64,000 bases of DNA, taken from positions 9,289,501 through 9,353,500 of the forward strand of contig NC_056766.1 in NCBI RefSeq assembly GCF_018687715.1, in the 5' to 3' direction. The translations under genes and the position numbers were made by a program. The stretch is from Carya illinoinensis. Its lineage: Eukaryota; Streptophyta; Magnoliopsida; Fagales; Juglandaceae. The stretch's first letter is position 1. Each line of letters starts with the position of its first letter. Under the pieces are notes generated by a model, which had not been told where the DNA came from, ran no database searches, and worked only from the letters and a program-made list of their open reading frames with translations. Shown here piece after piece: positions 34,478-44,909 of this stretch.

Positions 34478-35610
34478 CAGAATAGACTTGATTCACTTGA
34501 ATTTGTTTTTGGCTTCTTGTCGAGAGATGCTGTTGTCCAATCCGAGAAAATGAGGTTGAAGAGTGCTATTGCCTCCAAGCCCAAGGCATCGAGCAGCAGG
34601 GTGTATGTAACTCGAATATCAAACTTATCTAAACCTTGCTTACAGTCTAAAAAAAAGAAGATCCCAAGGGACGCCAGAACCGAAAGCGAGCTTGCAGAGC
34701 GCAAAAGGTATCCTAAGAGATTATGTATCACAAAGAACTTGGTATAGAGAACTTCGTAGATGAAGTTGAGTTCAACCTCCAACACTTTAAGTGCATCTTC
34801 AGGCTTTCTCCCAAGAAAAAAGGTATTGCTCTCATTTCGATCATTGTGGCTAATGAGATCAACAATGAGCCCCTTGAAGATTTTGAAGAAGCGGAAACCA
34901 TATTTCACCACCTCAAAGTCATCTAATAGCTCGTTCTCTTTCGGTGGAGAAGAAGAGAAGGCGGACTTCGATTCTTTAATTTTAGCATCTACTGTTTGTG
35001 ACATTGTTGTAGGAAGTCTGGCTAGTTTCTTTGAAGAGAATGCCTCCATGAGCTTCGCGTACTCTGGTCCAGGATCTGCTTCCGTAAGCATGGTTTCTCG
35101 GAATGTACCCCAGCTTGCACGATATAAAGAACTCGTCCGTTCACTATATTTGATGACTCCTGCGAGGAAAATGAGGGAAGTCGGGAGCCATAGCTTGTTG
35201 TTTGGTAGTGTTTCCAGGAAGACATAAAGCGAGGCGAAAACCTGGAATATTAGGGTGAGAAAGTGCCTAAGCCAGAGCTCATTATCCTCCAGGGCAAAAG
35301 CAGTTATGGTGTCCGGCCCACCAAGATGTAATAGCAAGAACGGAGCCCAAAATGCAAGAAGGTCACTTTTTTGAATAATCTTAGATGAGTTCCTGCTGCT
35401 GGTGATGAGCCCGATAGTGAAGCTAGCTGCCCAATCGGCTAGAAAGTATGATCCCCAGATGACCAGGATGAAGAGCTTATTTCCTGTGCGCTTTCTCATG
35501 GGAGCACCCAAAAACAGTACGATTTGTAGTGAAAGGCTGAAGAGAATGACTCCCCTGACATTCCATATCTCCCATGTCTTCTGAAGCCTGTTCGGAATGA
35601 CCTCGACCAT

Positions 35611-38099
35611 ATCTCCTTTTCGTTACTTTTCCCTCTACAAACTTTTGGTTCGAAAAATGAACCAAACGAATGAAAGGTCGTGCTGCGATTCTTTCTACTA
35701 GACAACTTTCTTCGAGACAACGTCCTTAAAAGGAAATTATAGTTGGCAGCTAGTGAGAAACATAATTTTTTACACTGGGATATCAGATTTAGTCAAATTG
35801 AAAACAATGGAGAATTGAAACAGAAATAAACATACGAGTTATAAATTCAACTTAGAAAAACAAAAAGAAACCTAGGAAAAACAAATTTTCACTTGGATTG
35901 TTTTTAGTGAAATTCAACTTTGATAATTAGTATATAAATTTATTTCAAATATTTCACATGAATTTTTTTCACTGAAAATGATAAAAAAATAAGATTACTC
36001 TTCTTTTATTTCTTTATTTTTATATTTTTATTTCAGGTAACAAATCAATAGAAAAGTCCAAGTTTTGAAAATTTTGGCTGCAAACAGTTGGAATTTTATT
36101 ACATCGGCATTTATGATTTCATTAGCACAATATTTTATCATCTTAATATATATATATATATATATATATTAACCCAAAAATAATAAACGATGATGTGGTC
36201 AAATTAAACAATTAAATCTAAAATTCAAAGCAATTTATATAATAGAATTTTTTAGATACTTTAGTTCGTCTACCTAAAAATTTTATAAAACTAATTTTAT
36301 ACGCTAACATATCAATTTGTTTTCTTTTAAATTAAGCTTCTTTAAGTTGTATACGGGAAGTTGAGGTGATATTAGATAATCTATAAATAATAATATTTTG
36401 TAAGTTTGGTTGAGATAATTTTGAATGCATCACTCAAAGAAAAAAAAAATTAAAAATTAAAGAAAGTGGGCTAAGTACATGATATTATATTTAAAAAATA
36501 AAAATAATGATTACTTGTCCGGCCCACACTCCTAGTACTTATGACATTGAAAAAAATTAAATAGTCTAATCTGGTGGATCATTCTACTCAATCGATGGCC
36601 GAGATAACCTGTTTAATTACCAACCAAGGGAAATTAATTAGAAAAATATATAAAGTTTAATCCCTAATTCCATATAATATTATAGAGCCTTCAGATGAAC
36701 CGAGGCTCTCTCAACCATTGTCACTTTGGTCCATTCGTGGGATGATGATGTTGTTTGGGCTGTTTAAATATTTATTTGTTTCCACAACTTAATGTAAAAT
36801 TATTAATTTAGGCCCCATTTGGATCATCTCATCTTAGGGGTGATATATGCATATGTGGGGGTGGGCCCTGTGCCTCGGTGTAGGGGGTGGACATCTCATC
36901 CACCCCGCCTATCTATACTCGGATACCAAATTCGAGGTAGGTGGTCTCTATCTTATCTCATCTCATCTCAACATCTAAATATTATTAGAAACTATTTTTC
37001 AATTTTAAATTTTAAATTTTTTCATCTAATCATTATCTAATTATTACAACTTTTTTAAATTTTCAAAAAAAATCAATTTTTTAATTGAAAAATTATAGTT
37101 GCAATCATGAGTGTATAAATACCGTGCAACCACATTGAAAAAAGTAAATAAATACAGAATCAATATAATTAGCAAAGTTGACAACCATTTTTATATGTTT
37201 TTCCTAGGTTTCTTTTTGTTTTTATTTCCAAGCTTAGGAAAGGCTCAATGATCTCCGGCCTTCTTCATAGCTATGGCGTAATTACTTGCATGTGAGTGTA
37301 CTGATTCACATGTCATTGCACTGAAACCGTTCCCCCTCAATATGCATGCATGGTTACAAATGCCGGCAAATCAGACCATTCATTGCTAGCTTGCTAAATT
37401 CTGATCTCTATGTTATCACTTCCTTTAACTAGGAATATTCAATAAGAAGATTGAGGAAGTCATGATTCTCTCAATCCATAATGAAGGTTCCGCGTGCATG
37501 GTTGCACTACTATGGCCGGGTGAATATCATCCCTAGCTATTGTCGTGCATGCGTGAGTCGCGAGTGAGAGATATCTCTCTATATTTTCTAATTATTCCTA
37601 GTGACTGTGTAGGAGTATCTAACAGGTCTTTCAACAGCTAGCTTGTTGTAAATATATACATTTGATAGATGACCATATAGAATATTACATTTTATTGTAT
37701 TTTTTGTACATGTGACTTGGTTATTGTGCATGTGATAGTTTGTTATGTATGTGACTTGGTTGTAGTGCATGTGATAGTTTGTTGTACACATGACTTGGTT
37801 GGTACAACAAACCACTATGGAGTTTATAAAAGGATATCTTGAGGATCATTTAGAATACACAAGAAAAAAAATAGAAGTTAATGATATTGAACTCTTGAAG
37901 AGTAAATTATAATGCAATCTATCAATCTTCCTATTTCTCTTTTGCAATCTTTCAATCATTTGCTACTTCTCTTTAGTTTTATAACATAGCCTTCTTTTTT
38001 CTTTCTTCTCTTTTTCCTATCAATTAGTCACTTAACAGTAAAAAAACTAATATGACTATTGCATGCAAGATTTGATTTGTACTTGATTGTGTTCTACAG
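35611..38099. other. Upstream flank of copy 2; simple repeats; no gene
   Basis: Contains a (TA)n tract at about 36,150-36,170, an AT-rich Tourist-like segment at about 36,815-37,090 ('ccccatttggatcatctcat' ... 'tctcatctcaacatct'), and a short tandem repeat at about 37,700-37,806 built from 'catgtgacttggttgt' and 'gcatgtgatagtttgttg'. The region near 37,490 shares 'gtgcatggttgcacta'-like sequence with 27,900. No coding sequence is supported. Confidence 0.5.
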
Positions 38100-39840
38100 T
38101 ATACCAGCTCGCAAATAGAACAACTCATCTATAAAAGGCAACAAATGACACATAGATCTACAACATTGTATCTCAGCAAAATGAAAGTTAAGAAACGTAT
38201 AATAGACACAATCACATTGACTTAGCTCAAATGCGAGTGTGCTTAATTATAAATATAAACACTGAGCTAAAATAATAGAAAATTAGAAAACTTACTTTGG
38301 TTGTCGATCTAAATCCGATCACTGCTAGCTAGCTAGATACCGTATGCATACGCCACGTTCACGGAGTGAAGGACTAAACACTGAGATCAGAATGAGAGAT
38401 GCAGGGAAGGAAGCTGGGATGAGTACCTATTTGTAGTCGACGTTGAGCTGAGATTGGGAAACTTGGACAATACAAAAATGTTGAAGAATTACAAAAATTA
38501 CAATATATGCCACTGTGACAACTTTAAATTTAAAGCAAAACAGATTAAAGGCTAGGGTTACAGTACTGTATCGATAATAAAAAGAAATTAGTCACTTCAG
38601 CTAGCTTTAAGAGCCACGATCCACATGATAAAAATGTGTTCTATTTTTGTTAATATTAGACATATATAGCTAGCTATCCTAACATTTAAAATTAATTCTA
38701 TCATTTGAAATTTTGATATTTTTATTCACACTTACCATATGACATATTTTAAATGATTTTATATGTCTAATTATTTTGTTTGAGGATGATTGAAAAAAAC
38801 ATTATAAGATTAAAGATATCATTTTTCATTTAAAGAGAGGTGATAATTAAATAGATCACAACTACTCTACATGAACTTTTTATCAACTATATATCTATTA
38901 AAATTATTATTATTATTATTTCTTAAATTCAAAACTATTGAATTAAAAAAATTAATGTAAATTTACATTTTTATTACGTAGTTGTATGCCTGTTTACTAT
39001 GAGTGCTATCTCCTTGTTATTTTCTTGACTGGTCATTATATCACCACGTGAAAGTTGCTGTAACTTGCGGTTCAATGGATGCTTGATAGATTCCCGAGAC
39101 AGCAAAACCAGAAGCAGCTTGAAAGACCTTAATTTATGCAAAGCTATATATAGCACTTGGATGCTGACTTTGTAGACACTCTAAGCACCAATCTACTACA
39201 AAATAATCGAATCTTTCCTTTATTAAAAGAAAAAAGAAGAAGAAGAAGAGAATATTGGTATATTGGAAAGCTATAAATCTCTTTGCTTGAGAATTGAGTA
39301 TCAGATCGTTTTTAGTACTGAATTTCTCCTACAATTAATCTTGGTTGCCTATTGGTTGCACATACAAAAGATGGTTCGGGTTCACTAACTACTTGCTCTA
39401 ACTTTTGGCCTTAGCATTCTCAAGAGAGAACCTACATCTGGGCCCTATTCCAAGAGATAGTGCACTTGAACCGTGTTAGGCCCATTAAAAAGAGTAATAT
39501 GAGATTCCATATACAACCTACACTCATACTCTAAAAATTATTCTATGGTAGGTGATACAGTTCAAGTTTCTCTTGAAAAGCTCCGATGGAGGCCGAATCT
39601 ATATACGAGCCATACTTCAAAAGAGCTAATCAATTTTATAATTAAATGTCTAAATTATTATAAAGATCAATAAATTCTTCCTTGCAAATAATATGAGATC
39701 TGATACCTCTCTTGCACTTTTTTAAAAGAATGTGGATCGATGCTTAATTTGTAGACAATCTAGGCACCACCTTCTAGTCCTTGCACTCTTGGAGTGGACA
39801 ACATATATAGTTTTGTGCTTTTTAAGCCCCATGTTTCCAA
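38100..39840. repeat. Duplicated flank block, copy upstream of DUF594 copy 2
   Basis: Matches 4680-6341 with small indels, including 'cacgttcacggagtgaagga' near 38,350, 'tatgcctgtttactatgagt' near 38,985, and the 'ggatgctgactttgtagaca' unit near 39,159. It preserves the uninterrupted site into which LTR copy B inserted at the left copy (site near 39,795). It lies upstream of a minus-strand DUF4220/DUF594 gene. Confidence 0.75.
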
Positions 39841-40536
39841 TTTTAAGGCTTTTCAAGCGCAATTCAACACCTTTTTTTTCTTTTTCTTTTTTAATTTAAA
39901 AAAAAAAACTTGGTTTGTTGCACATTAATGTTAATGATTCAAACTAATGGAAAGAATTTGAACATTATATACCTAATTACCCATGGTGACTACAAAACAT
40001 CTACGATAAAAAGAGATACAAACACTAAAAAAAAAAAAAGCAATGCTACAATTATGATAAAATGAAATACAAACAAATAAAGAACTATATATAGTCTATA
40101 GCACTAAGTTACTAAGTAAAATCCAAGACATAAAATAAATTTAAATTAAAAAACTTAAATATGAGAAACTTAAAATTAACCATTGTCCAAAAGAACCCAT
40201 TTCCCATTATCTAAAAGCCATTCTCATATTTGTGTTCAACTTGAAATCGCCAACCCATCTAAACTTCAACCCGTGCCAACTCTCCATACACCAACTCTAA
40301 ATTGCCTAATGCCAACTCTCAAACAAGAATCATGCGTCTCCAGGAATGACACCTCCACAAAATAATAAGCTTTAAAAACAATGTAAGATAAAAACAAATA
40401 TTTTATTAGGCCGGAATTTACAAACCAACAAGAACTAAGAAAGATGCGAATCAATTTTTATCAATTTTATTAGGCTGGAATAGATTAGGTACTTTTTCTA
40501 ATACATCTAATTTACAATAAAACAGAGAATTAATTA
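39841..40536. other. Intergenic, nothing recognised
   Basis: AT-rich sequence with A-tracts. The ORFs at 40,183-40,454 show no family resemblance. Confidence 0.45.
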
Positions 40537-40881
40537 GGGAATGTTTGGAAACAATTCTCATCCCATCTCAAATCATTTCACCTCATCTTATCTCATTTCT
40601 TTTCCAAATATCATTCAAACACAAATACTATCAAACTAATCCAATTTTTTCAACTTCCAAACAAAAAATAATTCAACTTTTTCAAATTCTAAAATAAAAA
40701 TAATATTAAAAAATTATATTCTGACAATATTTTAACTTCATAATATTTTTTATTCAACGTTTCTCTCTCTCATTTTCTAAAATCCAAAATACATTTAACT
40801 CAAACCATCTCACTACTAGTCACAAACTATCTTATTATTATTCACAAAATTCTTATTACATCTCATTCACCAAGCATCCCC
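40537..40881. mobile_element. Tourist-like (PIF/Harbinger) MITE
   Basis: The 345-bp element has inverted ends GGGAATGTTTGG (left) and GGGGATGCTTGG read inward from the right. TTA flanks both sides (40,534-40,536 and 40,882-40,884), the target duplication of PIF/Harbinger elements. The interior has repeated 'catctcat' motifs shared with 36,815-37,090 and 28,850-29,170. Confidence 0.82.
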
Positions 40882-41849
40882 TTATTCTATTATAAAGCCG
40901 GCGTGATAAGCACACTATCCACATAATTTAAATAATAAGATTTGATTTGTAAAATTTAAAATTCAAAATTTATTTTCCAAATTAAATTATCTTATATTAG
41001 CATTTTACTAAATATGATCTACAGACCAACTTAATAATAGAATTTCTCTTAAACAAAACTCGGAATTGTCGTGAATATTTAGTAACGGATTTATAATAAT
41101 TTTGAAGTAATAAATGTATGAGCATCTGTCATGTCATGACCCAGCCCAGACCCAAGGCCCAAAAAGCCAAACCCAACCTTTCAGGACCAAGAAACAAAAT
41201 AGCACCAAAACAGTGCGTTCTGTAAGCCTTAAGCACCTCATTGTTTCTTCTCCACCAAACAAACTCTTTCTCTGTGTGTGTGTGTGTACATGTCTCTCTC
41301 ATTCTCTCTTTCTTATCTCCCTGTTTATTTCACAGTCGATGCCCAAGCCCAACACCAAGCTGCTGTCTAGACTTAGACAATTGTAGTCACCATCCTACTG
41401 CTATGAACAAACCATTTCCATTGCTACGCTCCATGCAGCTATTGCCATCCTCCATACGAGTGGCGTAAGTGTTGAGCACCTCTCCGCCTCCTTGGTTTAT
41501 GCCTTTATTCTTCTCCCTCTCCAAACATGACATTATAAACCAAAAGAATACATTTGGAACTCCACTAGTATATTATTTTCTTTTACAACTGGTCTAGTTT
41601 TCATTACTATCGATACTCTCTACATACAAACGTCTAAAAGACAATACTCTCTGCCTAAACAGAGAATCAACCTCACTCTTCATAGAATGAGTTGACTCAA
41701 CCTCTATAGACAAAAGTCTAAGAGACGAACTCTTTTTTTATTTTAATTAATAATAAGGAAACCAAAAAGGAAAGCAGTAAAATAGATGCGAAAAAGGATA
41801 GATTATAGTTGTAAATAAAATTTAATATAAATTTATATTTTTTTTACAT
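40882..41849. other. Intergenic with a pyrimidine-rich stretch; no gene supported
   Basis: The region 41,110-41,470 has 'gacccagcccagacccaagg', a short (GT)n tract near 41,273-41,287 and CT-rich sequence, similar in style to the LTRs at 43,400 and 45,280, so it may be an LTR fragment. I could not align it securely. No coding sequence is supported. Confidence 0.35.
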
Positions 41850-42640
41850 AGTTGTATGCCTATTTACTATGAGTCCTATCTCCTTGTTATTTTCTTGACT
41901 GATCATGATCACCACGTGAAAGTTGTTGTAAGCTACGGTTCAATGGATGCTTGATAGATACCTGAGACAACAACTAGATCAAAAGCTTGAAAGACCTAAT
42001 TTATGCAAAGCTATATATAGGACTTGGATGCTGACTTTGTAGACACTCTAAGCACCAATTTGCTACAAAATAATCGAATGTTTCCTTTTTTAACTTTTTT
42101 TAAAAGAAAAAGAAGAAGAAGAAGAAGAGAATATTGGTATATAGCAAAGCTGTAAATCTCTTTGCTTGAGAATTGAGTATCAAATCACTTTTAGTACTGC
42201 ATTTCTCCTACAATTAATCTTGGTTGCCAATTGGGGGCTTTGAAAAATTCCTATCCAATTTCCTTGTATATCGATTTGACATGAGATAAAAGGAATGCAC
42301 ATACAAAAGATGGTTTGGGTTCACTAACTATTTGTTCTAATTTTTGGCCTTAGCATTTGTAATGCCACAAGAGAGGTCCAACCTACATCTGGACCCTACT
42401 CCAAGAGATGGTATAATTGAACCCTATTAGGGTCATTATAAAGAGTAATGTGAGATTCCATATACCACTTACACTCATACTCTGAAAATCATTCTATGAT
42501 AGGTGGCACAACTTAAGTCCCACACTTTTGATTAAGATAGACTATGATACTATTTGATTTTATCGTAAGTGCCACAGTTGATCAAGTTCCTCTTGAAAAG
42601 CTCCGAGGAAGGCTGAATCCATGTATGAGCCATATTTCAT
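41850..42640. repeat. Duplicated flank block, rightmost copy
   Basis: Matches 38,980-39,700 and 5508-6160, including 'ggatgctgactttgtagaca' near 42,027 and 'gaatccatgtatgagccata' near 42,614. It ends abruptly at about 42,640, where LTR-type sequence begins. No DUF4220 gene lies to its right in the window. Confidence 0.72.
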
Positions 42641-42649
42641 TGTGGTCTT

Positions 42650-43072
42650 TTGCATGTATGACTATCTTACTTTGTTGGTTGTATAAGTGCACGTTTTAAA
42701 CTCTTGGCTGTTGCGTGTTGATTACTTGTTGAGATTGCAAAATCTCACTATGGTATTCCTACCTATGGTTCTCGAACCGTAGGCTTTGATGTAGAGAATG
42801 GGGATTAGCAGAGGGATTGGCCCCACCTGAGGAGTGAAGGCTTGGGACTCTACTCGTATTTGTTGGTGGTTTTTATTTTGGGTTGTAAGGTTTAAAAATT
42901 TTTTAGTACTTAGCTTTGACTATCTTTTATTTTCTGCTACGATAATTTAAATTGCACACATATTACATGCTTGCACACACTAGCACATGGCATTGGGGTG
43001 TGTGATCCTTGTGGTCATCAACCCGGTGTCACGACTTCCACCAAATCACACGTGGGGGTCGAGGGTGCCACA
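42650..43072 (+). mobile_element. 3' portion of a chromovirus LTR, plus orientation
   Basis: The segment follows the order of the end of the 2.36-kb LTR family read on the plus strand: 'ttacttgttgagattgcaaa', then 'ggggtgtgtgatccttgtgg' and a terminus 'cacgtgggggtcgagggtgc' ending CACA at 43,072. The beginning is missing. The next element starts only two bases later. Confidence 0.55.
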
Positions 43073-43074
43073 CT

Positions 43075-43584
43075 TGTGAGACCCTGTATTTTCGTGTGTT
43101 TTAATTAAATAAATTATTTAAATTCTTATTAGTGGTTCTTTTGTTTTAAATTTAACGTGATTCTCATTGTATTATTTTGTGATTTCTAAGTTGTGAAATT
43201 TATTTTGATGTGCTTTCTTGATATTAATTATTGCTTAGTATTTAAATAGCTCGTTACTTTAAATTATTTTATTGTTGGGTTTAATTATTTTATTTTATCA
43301 ATATGTAGTTTTAGTGTTTTTATTTGGCTTTAGTTTATTTTTATTGTACCTTTTTCCTTTGTTGGACCTTTATTTTCAGGTGGACTTGTTTTAGTGGGTT
43401 CTTCTTTGATTTTTGGGCCAAACCCTTCCAGTTTTTAGGCCCAGCCCTCTCTCTTCCCTCAAATGGTGCCATTTTAGCCAGCCTTAGGGCTTTCTTCATT
43501 TCCTTTCTTCTTCTTCTCCTGCACGCCGTCCCCTTCTTCTTCCTCTTCATTTCCGTCTTCTTCTTCTTCTGCAAATCGGGTTGC
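43075..43584 (+). mobile_element. 5' LTR fragment of a plus-strand chromovirus remnant
   Basis: Starts TGTGAGACCC and is closely similar to 44,910-45,440 (the 3' LTR), up to 'tgcaaatcgggttgc'. After 43,584 the similarity stops and, following a 12-bp filler and a hairpin, integrase coding sequence begins. The rest of the 5' LTR, the primer-binding site, gag, protease, RT and RNase H are missing. Confidence 0.8.
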
Positions 43585-43596
43585 CACGCATATACA

Positions 43597-43632
43597 CTTT
43601 TTCATCCCTTCTGGCAAGAAGGGATGAAAAAG
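43597..43632. repeat. Perfect 16-bp inverted repeat at a deletion junction
   Basis: CTTTTTCATCCCTTCT (43,597-43,612), a 4-nt loop GGCA, then AGAAGGGATGAAAAAG (43,617-43,632). The right arm is integrase coding sequence (EGMKK), so the left arm looks like a fold-back copy made when the break was joined. Confidence 0.92.
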
Positions 43633-44796
43633 GACATCGCCATGTTTATTGAGAGATGTGACACGTGACATCAAGTTAAAGCTAAGCATCAAAGACCTGT
43701 TGGTAAACTTCAACCTCTCCCTATTCTTGAATGGAGGTGGGACGACATTACTATGGATTTTGTAGTGGGTTTGCTGAGGACACCTAGTGGAAAGAACTCA
43801 ATTTGGGTGATTATTGATCAGTTAACTAAGAGTGCCCATTTCTTACCTATCTCTAATACTAACTCTTTGAGAAAGTTGACTCGGTTGTATGTTAAAGAGA
43901 TAGTACGTTTGCACGGAATACCCAAGAGTATTGTGTCAGATCGGGACCCGCAGTTCACGTCCCATTTATGGAAGAGTTTACTGGCAGATTTAGGGACTAA
44001 ATTGAAGTTTAGTACTGCGTATTCACCCTCAAACTGACAGTCAATCATAATGCACTAATCATATGCTCGAGGATATGTTACGGGCTTATGTCACGGAATT
44101 CCAGGGAAGTTGGGAGAATCATCTGCCACTTATAGAATTTGCTTACAACAACAGCTTTCATGCATCCATTTAGATGGCCCCATATGAAGCTCTTTATGGA
44201 AGGAAGTGCAAATCGCCATTGTATTGGGAAGAAGTCAATGAGAGTAAATTAAAATGGCCGAAAATAATCCAAGAAATGAAAGATCATGTTTGGGTTATAA
44301 GGGATAAAATGGCAATAGCGCAAAGTCGTCAGAAAAGTTATGCGAATGCTAGGAGAAGAGACCTATCTTTTGAGAAAGGTGATTGGGTGTATCTCAAAGT
44401 CTCTCCCATGAAAAGCGTTAAGCATTTTGGTAAGAAAGGAAAACTTAGTCCAAGGTATGTTGGCCCTTTTCAAATTTTGGAGAAGGTCGGGCTTATTGCT
44501 TATAGAGTTGTATTGCCGGATTATTTTCAGGAATTTCATGATGTCTTCCATGTGTCATCGCTGAAGAAGAGCTTTTGACAGCAAGAGCCGCACTATGTCG
44601 ACCCAGAGCGCATCCAGTTATAGCCGAACTTTACTTATGAATTGCCCCGATGCAGATTTTGAATTGGATAGAGCAAAAGCTGAGATCCAAGTCAATATCT
44701 TTGGTGAAAGTGTCACGAGGAGATCCATTGGCTCAAGATTTCTCTTAGGAGAGAGAGACGGACATGAGAGATCAGTACCCATATATGTTTGGGTGA
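43617..44796 (+). pseudogene. Ty3/gypsy (chromovirus) integrase and chromodomain remnant
   Basis: Plus-strand frames match the integrase of the Tekay-like element at 50,130-52,253. [20 protein letters not shown] carries the first catalytic Asp, and [20 protein letters not shown] the second. The region with the catalytic Glu is damaged by a frame change and stop near 44,035-44,060. [20 protein letters not shown] follows a stop at 44,173, and the frame runs through [20 protein letters not shown] and [14 protein letters not shown] to a stop at 44,576. A chromodomain-like tail (about 44,647-44,796, NWIEQKLRSKSISLVKV ... DPLAQDFS, stop, ... YPYMFG) is still traceable. It cannot be active. Confidence 0.88.
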
Positions 44797-44897
44797 CAAT
44801 AATGGTATGTTTCCTAAGCCTGCTCTTAATCGAATCTTATAACTTGCTTTAGCGTTAATATTTGACCTTGCCAATTTTGAGGATGAAATTTTCTTTT

Positions 44898-44909
44898 AAG
44901 AGGGGAAGA
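44898..44909 (+). promoter_or_regulatory. Polypurine tract of the plus-strand chromovirus
   Basis: AAGAGGGGAAGA directly precedes TGTGATATCC, the start of the 3' LTR. The upstream 'gaggatgaaattttctttt' is the usual lead-in of Del/Tekay elements. Confidence 0.85.

Larger units (their letters stand above)
29865..35610 (-). pseudogene. DUF4220/DUF594 membrane protein gene, copy 2, split by a copia element
   Basis: The N-terminal half (34,480-35,610) is open from MVEVIPNRLQKTWEIWNVRG for about 375 residues. It has hydrophobic helices near residues 22-40 (GVILFSLSLQIVLFLG), 48-70, 80-95, 115-135, 145-160, and two more near the end (LSVLASLGIFFFLDC; LLLDALGLEAIALFNLIF). The C-terminal half (29,865 to about 31,100) is open and includes ENVTFDESLLLWHIATEL, DACMLAKELQKLKEKKWEVI and SYASNHCRPDAHAQQVSRGG, ending FGPAKLIVEK and stop, the usual DUF594 C-terminus. 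A retrotransposon (31,103-34,477) separates the halves, and the connecting segment present in copy 1 (around 15,100-15,400) is missing. Seven 20-residue repeats lie between the domains. Molecular function of the family is unknown. As it stands the gene cannot make a full protein. Confidence 0.88.
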
